Assembly (NCBI GenBank): GCA_011032825.1
Contig: JAADJZ010000012.1
Location: 558,001 to 622,000, forward strand
Origin: Massariosphaeria phaeospora
Lineage: Eukaryota > Ascomycota > Dothideomycetes > Pleosporales
Length of the DNA stretch: 64,000 bases
Reading direction: 5' to 3'
Within the stretch, counting starts at the first letter, position 1; every line of letters starts with the position of its first letter. Positions 33,096 through 43,837 of the stretch are shown piece after piece. The position numbers and the translations under genes were made by a program. The notes under the pieces are model-generated. The model saw only the letters and a list, made by a program, of their open reading frames with translations. It did no database searches and had not been told where the DNA came from.

Positions 33096-33661
33096 ATTTG
33101 TTGAATCGGGGTAGAAAAAGTACTCAGGTTGGACCAAAGCTGCACACTAGTCTTATCTTTGTTGAAGAACCGCTCTTATAGAGAAAGTGGCACAACACAG
33201 TGCGTCCAGTCAGCAAAACCACAGTACAAATTTACCGTAATAAAAGAGACGGTAGAAGGTGTTGAAACAACGTAAAAGCGAGGCAAGAACGCGAACCTAA
33301 AAGCGAGGCAAAAAGGCCAACGTAAAAGCAAGGCAAAAAGGCAGGACTCCGTCGGACTCCATCAACGCGATGCGCTGCATGTCAGGGTCTTGGATCCACC
33401 AAGTTTAATTGGTGAAGGGTCCAACAGACAAGCAATATGCATACGGGCGGTTAGCTCGGTTTACTATCCTAATTGGGCTTCATTGTCGAGTTTCACAACA
33501 GTATTGGCAGTAGGGAATAACACGACCAATGGTGGTACAGTCTCGGATCGCCCGTTTGCTATCCATCTGAGAACATTTCAGAACATTTCATCCATCACGC
33601 CCCTTCCTGATCTACCAGGTATTCTCTTCTTCTTTTACACTCTTCGAATTAAGTCGATCAG
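33096..33661. promoter_or_regulatory. Divergent promoter, MFS exporter / DUF4188-like gene
   Basis: 566 bp between two divergent starts, so both promoters are here. It contains a three-copy 25-bp minisatellite and a small ACATTTCAGA duplication near 33570-33590. Co-regulation of the two genes is inferred from this arrangement. Confidence 0.55.
33269..33343. repeat. 25-bp minisatellite, three copies
   Basis: Units at 33269-33293, 33294-33318 and 33319-33343 share AAC-TAAAAGC-AGGCAA-AA-GC with few mismatches. It lies inside the divergent promoter, so copy number could affect expression. Confidence 0.85.
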
Positions 33662-34591
33662 ATGTCTTCAAAAAAATTCGCGAGACTCATTGCACCAAAC
33701 GATGCATCAATAACGACCTGGTTGACTGCCGGTGCCCTTTTCCAGCTTTTGAGCATATCAGTTTTCCCACGGACCCTAAGTGTTTTACTTCCTATCACCT
33801 ACGCCATCTACCGTCTAGCGAAGGCGGTCAAGGACTCGCGGTCTGTCTACACTGGAACTTTCACATCGGTGAAGAGAGGGAGATGGACTGCGCAGTTACC
33901 CGCGCCAGGTTCAACAGAGCCACGAGGCATCGTTTGCTTTGTTTTGGGCGCTCGCTTCAACCAGTATGCTACAAACCCTCGATTAATTATTGAAGCACCT
34001 CACTGTAGATGGCTGACACGATCTAGTCCTCTCGGAAAAGCCGCCCCAGGAGTAATCGGCATCGCCGGCGCACTTCAGCAGATGTGGACAGAAGCCGAAG
34101 AGAACCGTGAGAAATGGGGCTGTAAGTCATTCATTATAAGTCCAAAGAAGCAGACGGTAACTAACATCCTCACTAGTCCTGGGCAGGACGAGTACACTGA
34201 TTGATATTTCCGACGGTGAAGCCACGAGTATGGCATGGCTTTCGTACTGGAACGATATGGAGGGACTTCAGAAGTTCTCCGAAAGCTCTGTACATCGGCT
34301 GGGGCAGACTGAATATATTGGAAACAAGTATCCGTACATTGGCATCATGCACGAGACCTTCAAGGCGCCTGAGGGCTGTTGGGAAACCATATATCTGAAC
34401 ATGCCACCCTGGGGCCTAGGTATGAGGAGTCAAATTTGAGATGATGCTGGGTAGTAGCTTACGATCTGATAGGAAAGTCGAAACCATTAGGAAAAGATAA
34501 AGGAGACGCCACGGAAGACGAGAATATACTTCAAAGGGTACTTCGTCCTGAGCAGGAGAATATGTACCGAAGGATGCGTGGAAAGATGTAG
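33662..34591 (+). CDS. DUF4188-like (monooxygenase-type) membrane protein
   Basis: Exons 33662-33963, 34027-34121, 34177-34419 and 34491-34591, 246 residues. Removing the first intron creates GARFNHPLGKAAPG, and the second creates KWGFLGRTS, both family-like junctions. If the third intron is retained, translation ends at 34437-34439 (219 residues, ...GMRSQI); splicing instead gives a charged C-terminus ending RRMRGKM, which I prefer. An N-terminal hydrophobic hairpin (about 20-55) suggests membrane attachment. The C-terminal half has YWNDMEGLQKFSESSVHR and YPYIGIMHETFKAPEGCWE, the pattern of fungal DUF4188 proteins, whose fold is a ferredoxin-like (dimeric alpha-beta barrel) type. Homologues occur in metabolite clusters, but their chemistry is not established to my knowledge. 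Its position next to the exporter suggests a tailoring or detoxifying role. Confidence 0.75.
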
Positions 34592-35764
34592 GAGACGCGA
34601 ATCTCGGACATTCATACCAGTCAAAGCAGGAACTCGAACGACGGAGGAACAACCATTAGAGCAGTTTCATGTTTGGTAAAGTGGCATGTAGCGATTCGAG
34701 AATTTGCATGAGACCTGGCTACGAATCTGCGCAATATGAATCATAATAGTATTATGACTGATCATCTAGTCGACTTGTTCTGCGTGTATCAGGGTCAAAG
34801 TACCCGAAAAGCAAGAGTGGATCATGTATATCTGTCAATGTGCTCTCTCAGAACATACAGTCTGTCCACTGAGCGTGAATCTTTGCAGCTAGAATGATCT
34901 TTGGTTGAGATTGCTCAAGATCATTCGCTGTGGAGTAGCTGACCGTCTCACTAGCTACCCGCCCTATGGCCGCTTGTCCTATTGATCAGTTCCATCTCTA
35001 GCTTATCAACATGGGGGATGAAGGGAAGTGGGGCACAGTACGTCAAGACCGAGAGTGGGCCCAACGTATCTCGCATTTTCAAAAACACGCGGCCCAATCA
35101 ATGCTACATAGTTGACTTTCCCTCAAACCCTCAGAATGTAAGCTATGTCACCTGTTCAGCTGTCATTAATGCTTGCTCGTGAGACGAGAGGACTAGTGCA
35201 TGCCTGCTCATGGGACGAGAGGACCCGCGTTCGCCAGTCCCCAATGGGGCACGGTTGGGCTAAGGCCGAGAGGGATAGGTGACACAGCATGATGTTGAGA
35301 CGTGATACACTGAAGTCCGTAACTCATCGTTACTGTAGCTCGATATCCGAAATTCTCTTGCCGCAAACCTGAGTCTTCAATTCCTTGTTCTTGGGTCTTC
35401 TTGGCTGTGTAGCTGTCCGCCCTTTTTGGATGCCTGCCGGTTAAGTACGATTACCTCTGGGCACATTAGATGGCTATGCTACTAAGCACCTGCTTGACCT
35501 GTTCTTTTGCATAATTAATCAATTTTCGGGCACCGGGGGATCTACGATGTCCGTCGTTGGCACTGTGCCTGTGTCTTAACCACTTGACTGCAGAAGATTC
35601 GTTACACAACATCTTGTGTAACCTAGATCTTCTTTAGTCAGGTTTCGCATTCACCTCCGCATTCACCTGGTTAAAGTTCCGCCACAGCCTTGGTCAGATG
35701 TATACGATAGGATGCTATCGTGACTTTGTATCCATTTTCCTACTACACATCAAATATCGTTACC
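34592..35764. other. Intergenic, no gene recognised
   Basis: 1.2 kb of AT-richer sequence without a convincing frame. It contains a short direct repeat (listed) and a CATTCACCTCCGCATTCACC duplication near 35648. Confidence 0.45.
35174..35224. repeat. Direct repeat, 20-bp units 31 bp apart
   Basis: TGCTC-TG-GACGAGAGGAC occurs at 35174-35193 and 35205-35224 with two mismatches. Function unknown. Confidence 0.65.
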
Positions 35765-37080
35765 ATGTCCAACAATGCTTCCGCAGAAGCTCAAGCAGCA
35801 GCTATCGCAGTGAAGCTCGAACGTGCGGCTATGAAGCCACCACCTGGCGTCCAATCCGTTCTGACGAACACGTCTGACGAACAGCATTGGTACACAGTAT
35901 GCGTCGTTATCTGTCTTGTTGTCTCGGGGATCTTTCTCTTTCTTCGTCTGTATACAAAACTTCGCATAATTCGAAGGACTGATATGAGCGATGGTGAGAA
36001 ACTCAACGAGGTCATTCCGAACTGGGTCTAATGAGTGATATAGGAGCCATTGTAATCTCATACATTGGACTTTGTGCCTTCGTGGCGGTTGGCTATCAAG
36101 TCAAGAAAGAGGGGGGCGGCGTGCATCAGTGGAATGTACAGCTCAAGCACTTCCTCAAATTCCTATACGTATGGCTCTCATTGAACTCGACTGAGGACAA
36201 CAAGCTAACCGTTAGCCAGTGGATGAATATCAACGAAATCATTTATGGAGTTGTCGTATTCTTCGTCAAGCTTGCCATATTGTTGCAATACCTGAACATT
36301 TTTGCACCAATGAGGCAGGTCAACCGCCCCATGTTCTATGGTGCCTGGAGTTTGATTGTCTTGAATGGCGTCTACTACACCATCGGTACAGCACTGGTCA
36401 TCTGGGCCTGCAATCCGCGAGAAAAGATCTGGAATCCGTTTATCCCCGGCGGACGTTGCTTGGACTCCACCGCAGTGTTTAGAACGGCCGCGTCTTTCAA
36501 CATCTTCTCTGATGTGTCCATTTTGATATTGCCGTCTTTGTCAATCTGGCAGCTTCATGTGCCATTCAAGAAGAAGGTCGAGATTTTCCTACTCCTAGCA
36601 CTAGGTTTGCTGTAAGTTCCTCAATTTCCCGAGTGCTACCACATTCGATGACTGAAAACGTGCAGCGCTTGCGTCGCCTCTGCCGCCTCGATCTTTTTCG
36701 TTCTTCGAATCAACGAAGACGCGTCATACAACCTCCTCTGGGTGGGCCTATCATTCTGTGCCGAAATCACTATCGGTATCATTGTAACATCCGCGATTAC
36801 GCTACCAAGGCTGATTGAAGCTAAACGAAAAGATCTACGCACCGCCTTATCCAAGATATCGAGCTTAGGGTCCACAGCGCCTCGGGGTGGCTCAACGGCC
36901 AAGGGCTCGGAAGGGAACTCGATCCCCGCCATTGTCCTGGGGCAGAACTCATCAGAAATCAACTTGACATACTTACGTAGCGACTCTTCATCACACAACG
37001 ACGACTATCAGGCCTCCGTCGCGCCTCGATATGGGAGCTCAATGGAGAACCAGGATCGCGCGGTGCATTCGCATGTGTAG
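35765..37080 (+). CDS. 7TM rhodopsin-family (PTH11-like) integral membrane protein
   Basis: Exons 35765-35993, 36044-36168, 36220-36611 and 36666-37080, 386 residues; all introns GT-AG with frame kept. The N-terminal 40 residues are polar, then TM1 (VCVVICLVVSGIFLFLRLYTK), TM2, TM3 and so on. Typical family features are present: R-x-Y-T-K-after-TM1, the WMNINEIIYG...VKLAILLQYLNIF helix, the conserved C-x-P-R-E-K-I-W-N and GG-C-D extracellular loop (CNPREKIWNPFIPGGRCLD), and FNIFSDVSILILPSLSIWQLH. A Ser/Gly-rich cytosolic tail of about 100 residues follows TM7. This is the fungal rhodopsin-domain family that includes PTH11-like receptors. It has no retinal-binding Lys that I can point to. Ligand unknown. 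A paralogous gene lies 1.6 kb downstream. Confidence 0.87.
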
Positions 37081-38649
37081 GTTGAAGATGGAGGTTTGCG
37101 TCGGCTATCTACATGGTTACGTTATGTGGTGTACGTGCCAGCATACCAGGACTGCTGGATCGGGAAACTCTTCGCAGGCGAGATGACAATGTACGCGTGG
37201 CAATGCCCTGGGTATTGGGTATTCTTGGAGTATCTAGCTTCGGTTCATGGAGGGCGGCAATAGCGGCGTCATGTGGTCATGCACTGCTGTTCGCACTGTT
37301 CTGGGGGTACAACGAGCACGCCGTATTGTGTCCTGTATGGCCGAAACCATACAGAACCGCCGCAAGCAAACCGAGATACGGTGCCTTGATGGTGCATCTG
37401 AATGCTGTGCCATGTGCCGTTAATATAACCTGTGGCCCGCGCCGACCCTAGCGCAGCGCTAAGTTAATACGCGAGTCGTCGTCCAGTCCAGCAACGTCCG
37501 AGATTGACCTCACTCATATTTCACCCTCAGAACCTGCACTCCCGGTACCCCGCCTGACATTCTGTGATTGCTCTACAGGCAGCACCTGTCATGGGGCTGA
37601 CGCGTCAGGATCTTTTGTTGTTGTTCAGTTTTGTGACACCCCAAGGCCAGATGGAGATGAAGGACAGCGGCTGAGGAGGGGTAAGCTGCAGATTTTCGCC
37701 ACATCTCATCTATCCAAAGACGACCAATTACGATACTAATATGTCTATGCTTTAGGCATCCCCATTGCTCCCGACCCGTTGCCTTACACCGTGAACACCA
37801 AGTTCCCTGCGCTCAGTCGTCTTGCGGATCATCCTTCGACAGACGTGCCTTCCTTGTCAAGCGCCTACCGAGAAACAGAATGGTGCAGCGTCCTTCACAT
37901 TGCCAAGCCCATTTTATGCACGCTATTACACATATGCGAATCAGCAGCGAGGCAACGTCGTGTTTCGAGGATCGATAACGACTTCCCAGTCTCCTCGGCT
38001 GTGTGAACTATCCTATGCCATGGACTCTTACCGGTGCGGCGCAGTCACCTCGACATACACATTCCCGGGCATCTTCAAGGGTCCCAAGTCAACCTTCCCT
38101 GCCAATTCCGCGTTCTACATCACTCCCGAACACACTAGGTGTGCTATTCGTTAACCAAGTCTTTTGATCTTGAAAACGTCAACAGATGTAAGGCCGGACA
38201 TGACGGATCATATGATATACTGATATTAAAACATCCAGGCCTCGCGTTGTGGTTCCCGTCCGCGGCTCACGCTGGTATCATCAGCGATGGGTGTGCTATA
38301 GCGGATGACAATTGGCCCGGACTTCATGCTGGTGGCAGCGCTATCACAGGCCCTGATATTGCGACGACACCAGAAAAACAATACGAGGCACTGTGGTCCT
38401 GTAACACCTACCTAGACATACAGATCATCGTCTCCTATGCTCACCGGTAGTAGAAAATCCATCGACTTGGTGGATCACCCATGACGGTCAGCCCAGGTTT
38501 GCCCCGCAGGAAGCTGTTGGATCAGCCCAAACGCCGCAGGTGCTCATACGTCTTTGGGGTTCCCGCGTCCCGCTCACGCTAAGAGCACCCCCCTTGCTAT
38601 CTTTGCGTTGCCGGATTTTCTCGAAGACTATCATCTACTGCGAGAGAAA
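37081..38649. other. Spacer between two 7TM genes, possible gene remnant
   Basis: 1.57 kb. The 37.75-38.45 kb part has overlapping open frames with protein-like stretches (for example PSPFYARYYTYANQQRGN at about 37.9 kb and HPGLALWFPSAAHAG at about 38.25 kb) in different phases. No complete model could be assembled. I treat it as a possible decayed gene or unresolved multi-exon gene. Confidence 0.35.
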
Positions 38650-40066
38650 ATGGATTCTCTCACGAGAAAGACACCCGGAGAGATGCAAGCGTTTCTTGAG
38701 GGGCCTTCCCGCGAACCGCCTCCTGGCATTCAATCCAATTTCGTGGATCCGGACAATTTGAACACCCCGTTTATCATCTTGTGTACGATCGGAACAGTAG
38801 TGACAGGGCTCTTTATGGCCATGAGGTTCTACACGCGATATATGTTAACGCGGAGATTGATACTCGAAGACTGTAAGTTGAACCTCAGACAGCTGCACCC
38901 GTGGATATGCGTAAATGACTAGCGCAGTGGTACTGTTCACGGGATGGGTGGGTTTGACACAGACGTACTGTACGAGTATCCGATTCTGATGTTTTCCAGG
39001 CGTTGTTTGCGTTCGGCATCAACACAGCCCTGTATCAGGCGATGAAGTACAACCTAGGCGCGCACATGTGGGATATACCAGTGCAGGATTTGGTCGAGTA
39101 TCTTCGCGTACGGCTTTCCTATGCTATGAATCGGTACATCTACTAATCAAAGTAGCTCTTCCACCACGGCACACTTCTCTTTTGTGTGTCAATGCTACTC
39201 CTACGCGTTGCCATCATCATGCAAATCATTCGCCATTTCGTACCTCAAGGCGCGCGGGACTTCACGTACTGGATGGCCCATACGCTTATCGGATTAAACA
39301 CTTTGTTCTGGCTCACGGTCACCATGCTTGAGATCTTCTCTTGCCGTCCAAGGGAAAAGCTGTGGAAGTTTTACGCCGAAGGGACATGTATTGACCGCCA
39401 CGCTTACTTGATCGCGGGAGGGGTGATGAACTTGGGCTCAGAGCTGCTTCTCATGATTCTCCCACAGCGCGTGATCTGGAATCTAGCCCTATCCACCAAA
39501 CAGAAACTAGAGCTCACACCGCTGTTTTTGACAGGAACTCTGTAAGTCTTGCGTTTGACGATCGCACTTTCGGCTGGTGGCCATCTAACTTGCCCGCTAG
39601 TACCTGCATTTGCTCATCTGTCCGACTTTACCAGACTGTTATTCAGTGGCCCACGACCGACATCAGCTATTACATAGCAGATGCTATCTTGCTTTGGACT
39701 GTACCAGAAGTCGCATGCAGTGTGCTCGTCTCCTGCTTACCCTCGATTCCTCAGTTCGTACGCATCATACGGAAACAGGCGACGTCGAACCGTCGCGACT
39801 CGACTATACTTGAACCACGATTGACACCATCGCGCTCGAAACGACGCACTAACCGCAGCTGGGGTGGTAGCCATGGAAAGACATCGCCGGGTGCAATTGT
39901 GAGCGACCTCGAGTACCACGAACTGGTTATGTGTACAGAGACTACGATAGACATTGTGGACCGCGAGGACACGGGGCCATGGGTTCAACCACCAGCAACC
40001 ATCCATGTCACCGGCGGCCGTGGACCGACGAAGACGTTCTCCGCGCCGACAGTTTTTACACGCTGA
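38650..40066 (+). CDS. 7TM rhodopsin-family (PTH11-like) integral membrane protein, second copy
   Basis: Exons 38650-38872, 38928-38947 (a 20-nt microexon), 39000-39107, 39156-39541 and 39601-40066, total 1,203 nt, 400 residues. The microexon is needed to keep frame and supplies the end of the conserved segment after TM1. Shared features with its neighbour: TM1 followed by R-F-Y-T-R-Y, the C-x-P-R-E-K-L-W-K loop (CRPREKLWKFYAEGTCID), a MNLGSELLLMILPQRVIWNL helix, and the late TM (SYYIADAILLWTVPEVACSV). The tail is Arg/Ser/Thr-rich. The start at 38650 was preferred over an upstream in-frame ATG at 38554 because the N-terminus then aligns with family members (GEMQAFLEGPSREPPPGIQ). Identity to the first copy looks modest, so the pair is not a recent duplication. 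Confidence 0.85.
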
Positions 40067-41320
40067 CTCATCCAAGGCGGTATTCTGCGCTCCGAAAGTA
40101 GTCCGAAGTTATCCCGTTTCAGACGAAAGAAGCGGGTGTCCTCCTAATTCTACACGTCAAATAAGTACTCACAAAGCTACAATTTTATCGTTCCCACCAA
40201 GGGACTTTGCTTCCCTCGATGCATTGCTGCAGACCGGGTGCTGCTCTGGCTGTGCCATCACAGGTGTTCGTTGTGCCGCACTGTTCTCGATAACTGTGCC
40301 TCGAAAACACGGGTGGGCCGTGGACGCTGTGCCTGCGCGGTGCATCTGACTGTGCCGCAATCCGTCGACATGGCATATGGCCCGGGCCGACCGTCGTGGG
40401 CGCCATCTTGCTAGCTTTGAGCTTGGATTAATATCCGCAACGCATTTTTCCCGCAGCCTCTGCATATCGTTGTTTGCCTTCTTCTCTCGCCTTCTGCACA
40501 TCGTTGCTCTCACCCGAATCATGGGACTACCTGCGGATTTCAGCTCGTCATGTACTTCGCCGCGCGCCCGCATTGCTCGCATCGAACCACGGCCCTTTAC
40601 TTCCAATGTTCCACCTGTCTGCGCTGGATAATCTCATGATGCAGCCTTGCCCCCTCCACCATCTTCGCCGTCCTGCGCGAGAGCGAGTCACAGTCTGACT
40701 GTGCCGCCTGCGCGCTTCGTTCGCCGTTCATCTTGCATCACACCGTTGCAGCGAAACCAGCGTGCAGCGGCCCGCTCAAAGCGTCGTTCTACCGTCATCG
40801 CATCGCATCACATCCCGTTCCGTCCCGTCGCTGGCAACCCTTTCCCTCGCGTGGACTGTGCCAAATCCTCCCCTCGGTATTAAGGCAAGCTCACACGCTC
40901 GGATAGGTAGGGACTGGTTCAGCAGAATGGTGCCATGTATGTACCTGTGTTATTGGACAAGGGCCCATGATTCAAAGTAGTGAATCGGCCTGCGTACCTA
41001 CCTACTCAACGGCGATTTTGGCACAGGAGGGGATCGTCCGCTGCGCAAGACGTCGGTTGAACAAATAGTTAACCTAGAGCTCTAGCTTTGAAGTTAATAT
41101 ACTAACAGACACATGTATCTCTCCAACTAAACTCACAGCCTTGTGTGCGGCGCAATCACCCCACGAGTTACACTACTGCCTTGAGCCCTAAGCCTAGCTA
41201 CGACTTACAACTTAACTCCCTCTACTCTACTACTACACTATTCTACCTTACTGCGAAACTAGATACTACAGAGGCTTCTTTAGTAAGTAACTTTAGCAGA
41301 GGACTTGGAGATTTTCGCTA

Positions 41321-41342
41321 TCTCTCTCTCTCTCTCTCTCTC
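41321..41342. repeat. (TC)n microsatellite
   Basis: Eleven TC dinucleotides followed by a degenerate TC-rich tail. Confidence 0.9.
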
Positions 41343-42040
41343 AATCTCAGTCTCTTCATCTCATCAACCTCTCCCCAATCCCATCACCCTACCGTCAATC
41401 CCATCAACCCCATCAATCCTAGAAGCAGACGACGCAATTCAAATAAAGTAAACAGGATTAGCAAAGCTACTAACGTAACAAAGAGGTAGGTACTGAGAGG
41501 ATATGCAATTTAGATAGGCAGGAGATAGAGAGCTAGCGAGCTGTTAATTTACCTATAGCTATTTCTCTCGTGCTGAACGTGCGTACTCTACGTGTAGACT
41601 AGGCCTGCTACTAGCTAAGCTAAGCTGTTTATACAGTAAGGCTCTAGAAGGTTTGGTATGGGGAGTTTTAAGTGTCTTGTTTGGGGTATTAACGCTGTGT
41701 TGGTCTTACTGTATGTTGGCTCTGTAGCGGCACAACCCGCCGTGCCTATTACTTTCTCTAAGAAGAACTAAATCCATCACATCCCTATCCCAGCCCATCA
41801 TACCTATACCCATACCCAAAAATCCCCCAAAAATCCAAAGAATCCCCCCCCGAAAAAGCCGGTTGACTATGCCCCATCCCGCACAACCCACCCTACCCCT
41901 ACACAGTATTCAAAAAGAACAACTAACGACTACCTACTTTTGACATCAAAACATTAACATCAGCGGCAAGTCCCGTTAAGCTATGTGTACGTAGTACGTA
42001 CAATAGACTACTATACTAACGCTAATGCTATAGGAAATTA

Positions 42041-42063
42041 AAGCAAGCAAGCAAGCAAGCAAA
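42041..42063. repeat. (AAGC)n microsatellite
   Basis: More than five consecutive AAGC units. Confidence 0.9.
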
Positions 42064-42191
42064 GTGATGCCGCTTGATTCCGACGCAAGAGCCTAGTCTA
42101 GTCCAGGTAGAAGGAGGAGGAGGAGAAGGAGGACTTCTTGGGCTAACCCCAGGGAAACGCTACGAATCTACATACAAACCTATCGCAGCTT

Positions 42192-42246
42192 AGCAAAGCA
42201 AAGCAAAGCAAAGCACAGCAAAGCCCCGCCAGTCAGTCAGTCAGTG
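42192..42246. repeat. (AGCAA)n followed by (AGTC)n
   Basis: A pentanucleotide AGCAA array followed within a few bases by an AGTC array. Confidence 0.85.
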
Positions 42247-42341
42247 AGGTAGGTAGGCTATAGAAGAGGAACGTAACGAACGCACGCGCGCACGCATGCA
42301 GCGCGTACCTACCTATCCTATCCTCTATCCTCTATGTACAC

Positions 42342-42372
42342 AACACGACACGACACGACACGGCACGACGCG
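42342..42372. repeat. (CACGA)n microsatellite
   Basis: Four to six CACGA units, the last ones degenerate. Confidence 0.8.
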
Positions 42373-42447
42373 GTACAGTACACTCAAGTCACATCAAGCA
42401 CCCAGCGTTTGCAATGAATGCTAGCCACCCACTCTTGTGTATGCATC

Positions 42448-42500
42448 AATTACTCACTTACCCACTCACTCACTTCCTCACTTCCTCACTCACTCACTCA
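42448..42500. repeat. (CACT)n-type imperfect array
   Basis: A tetranucleotide array of CACT/CACC/TCCT units over about 50 bp. Confidence 0.8.
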
Positions 42501-42750
42501 CCCACCCACTTCCTCCCTCACTTACCTACCCGCTCACTCGACCAACCACCTACTCAACGCAGGCCCCAGCCCCAGCCCTCGCTAGTCCAGTATCTAGTGT
42601 CTAGTGTCCAGTGTCTACTTAAGGAAAGCATACATACATACCGCCATGCCCATCCCATCCCATCCCATAGCAATACAATACTCTGCACACTAACACTAGC
42701 TAGGTAACGTAACGCCCGTCCGGGTCGCAAGAAGTAAGTAGTGGGCGCGT

Positions 42751-42776
42751 AGGTAGTGTAGTGTAGTGTAGTGTAG
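42751..42776. repeat. (GTAGT)n microsatellite
   Basis: Five consecutive GTAGT units. Confidence 0.8.
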
Positions 42777-42971
42777 TCCGCGAGTAAGTCTGGACAGTCT
42801 TAACAACAACAGACAGACATACAGACATTAAGCCATCACCTCTCCCCTCGTCCCCCCGTCCCCTTACGTCCCCCCCACCCACCCCCACACAAGTGCGCAA
42901 CGCGCATAGTAATGTATCCAAGATATTTCGAATTTGCTAGTAATACTCAAGACGTCTACACGATCCATTAT

Positions 42972-43016
42972 ATCCAATCCAATCCAATCCAATCCAATCC
43001 ATTCCATTCCATTCCA
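42972..43016. repeat. (TCCAA)n then (TCCAT)n array
   Basis: Consecutive pentanucleotides TCCAA changing to TCCAT half-way, a typical slippage-plus-substitution pattern. Confidence 0.9.
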
Positions 43017-43447
43017 ACCCAATCCGTATTCCGTGTCCCGAACCCAGCCCAGCCCAGCCCAGCCCGATTCTTCATCGTGACAGCGAGATAGCGAAGATAC
43101 AAATAGCCAAGGAGATTCGTTATTCTTCGTCTTCTTATCCTTCTCCCTTCCCCGCCGCCGTATACACACCCACACCCACCATCATGCACATGCCCATCTA
43201 CGCCATCACCATCCTTCCCCCCTCCCCTCCAGCAAAACCCCCCAACATCTCCAGGATGCGTCTACCTAACAAGACCCCCGTGACTACCAAATACCCCACA
43301 TCCCCATCAATCACGACATTATCCAGACCAAGAGAATCTACGCTGCAGCGGCGGGACAACGAAAAAAAAGAAAAGTAAAAAGTGCACCCGCCCGACATCG
43401 ACATCGACGCAACATTCAAACGATGCGGCTATGATCACTAGGACAAA

Positions 43448-43487
<40 letters not shown>
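43448..43487. repeat. (ACG)n trinucleotide repeat
   Basis: About 13 uninterrupted ACG units. Not inside a recognised gene. Confidence 0.9.
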
Positions 43488-43837
43488 CAGCAACCACAAC
43501 CACAAGACGTGCTTGCTTGCTATGGATAAATGTATAAAAAAAACGACGGCGATCAGGGGAATCATGCGTGCTGAAACAACACCATCATCAACCAACGACA
43601 GATGGATGGATGGACGAGAAAACACCTCGCTATGCATGGCGGCCGTTACGCAAAACGAGCAGGTAGGTAGCGCACGCGCACGCGCACGCGCACAGTGAAG
43701 AACTCGAAAAACGGCCGAAACGCGTAAAGACATGATCGATGCGGGCCGGGTGCGGGTATATAATAAGGAAAAAGGGGGAGAAAACAGCAAGAAATGCCGA
43801 TGATCATCATCATCATCACCAACAACTCGAGATCGAG

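Larger units (their letters stand above)
40067..43837. other. 3.8-kb gene-free, microsatellite-rich spacer
   Basis: No coding sequence recognised. The part from 41.3 to 43.8 kb is packed with different simple repeats: (TC)n, (AAGC)n, (AGCAA)n, (AGTC)n, (CACGA)n, (CACT)n, (GTAGT)n, (CCAAT)n/(CCATT)n, (AGCCC)n, (ACG)n and (GCACGC)n. The biggest arrays are listed below. It lies downstream of the RasGAP-like gene and downstream of the second 7TM gene. Confidence 0.6.

Noticed and set aside
33269..33343. CRISPR-like repeats
   Set aside because: Tandem copies without spacers in a eukaryotic genome; a minisatellite.
41145..41489. 114-codon plus-strand frame (MRRNHPTSYTT...)
   Set aside because: Runs through the (TC)n array and simple-sequence DNA; composition is that of the repeats.
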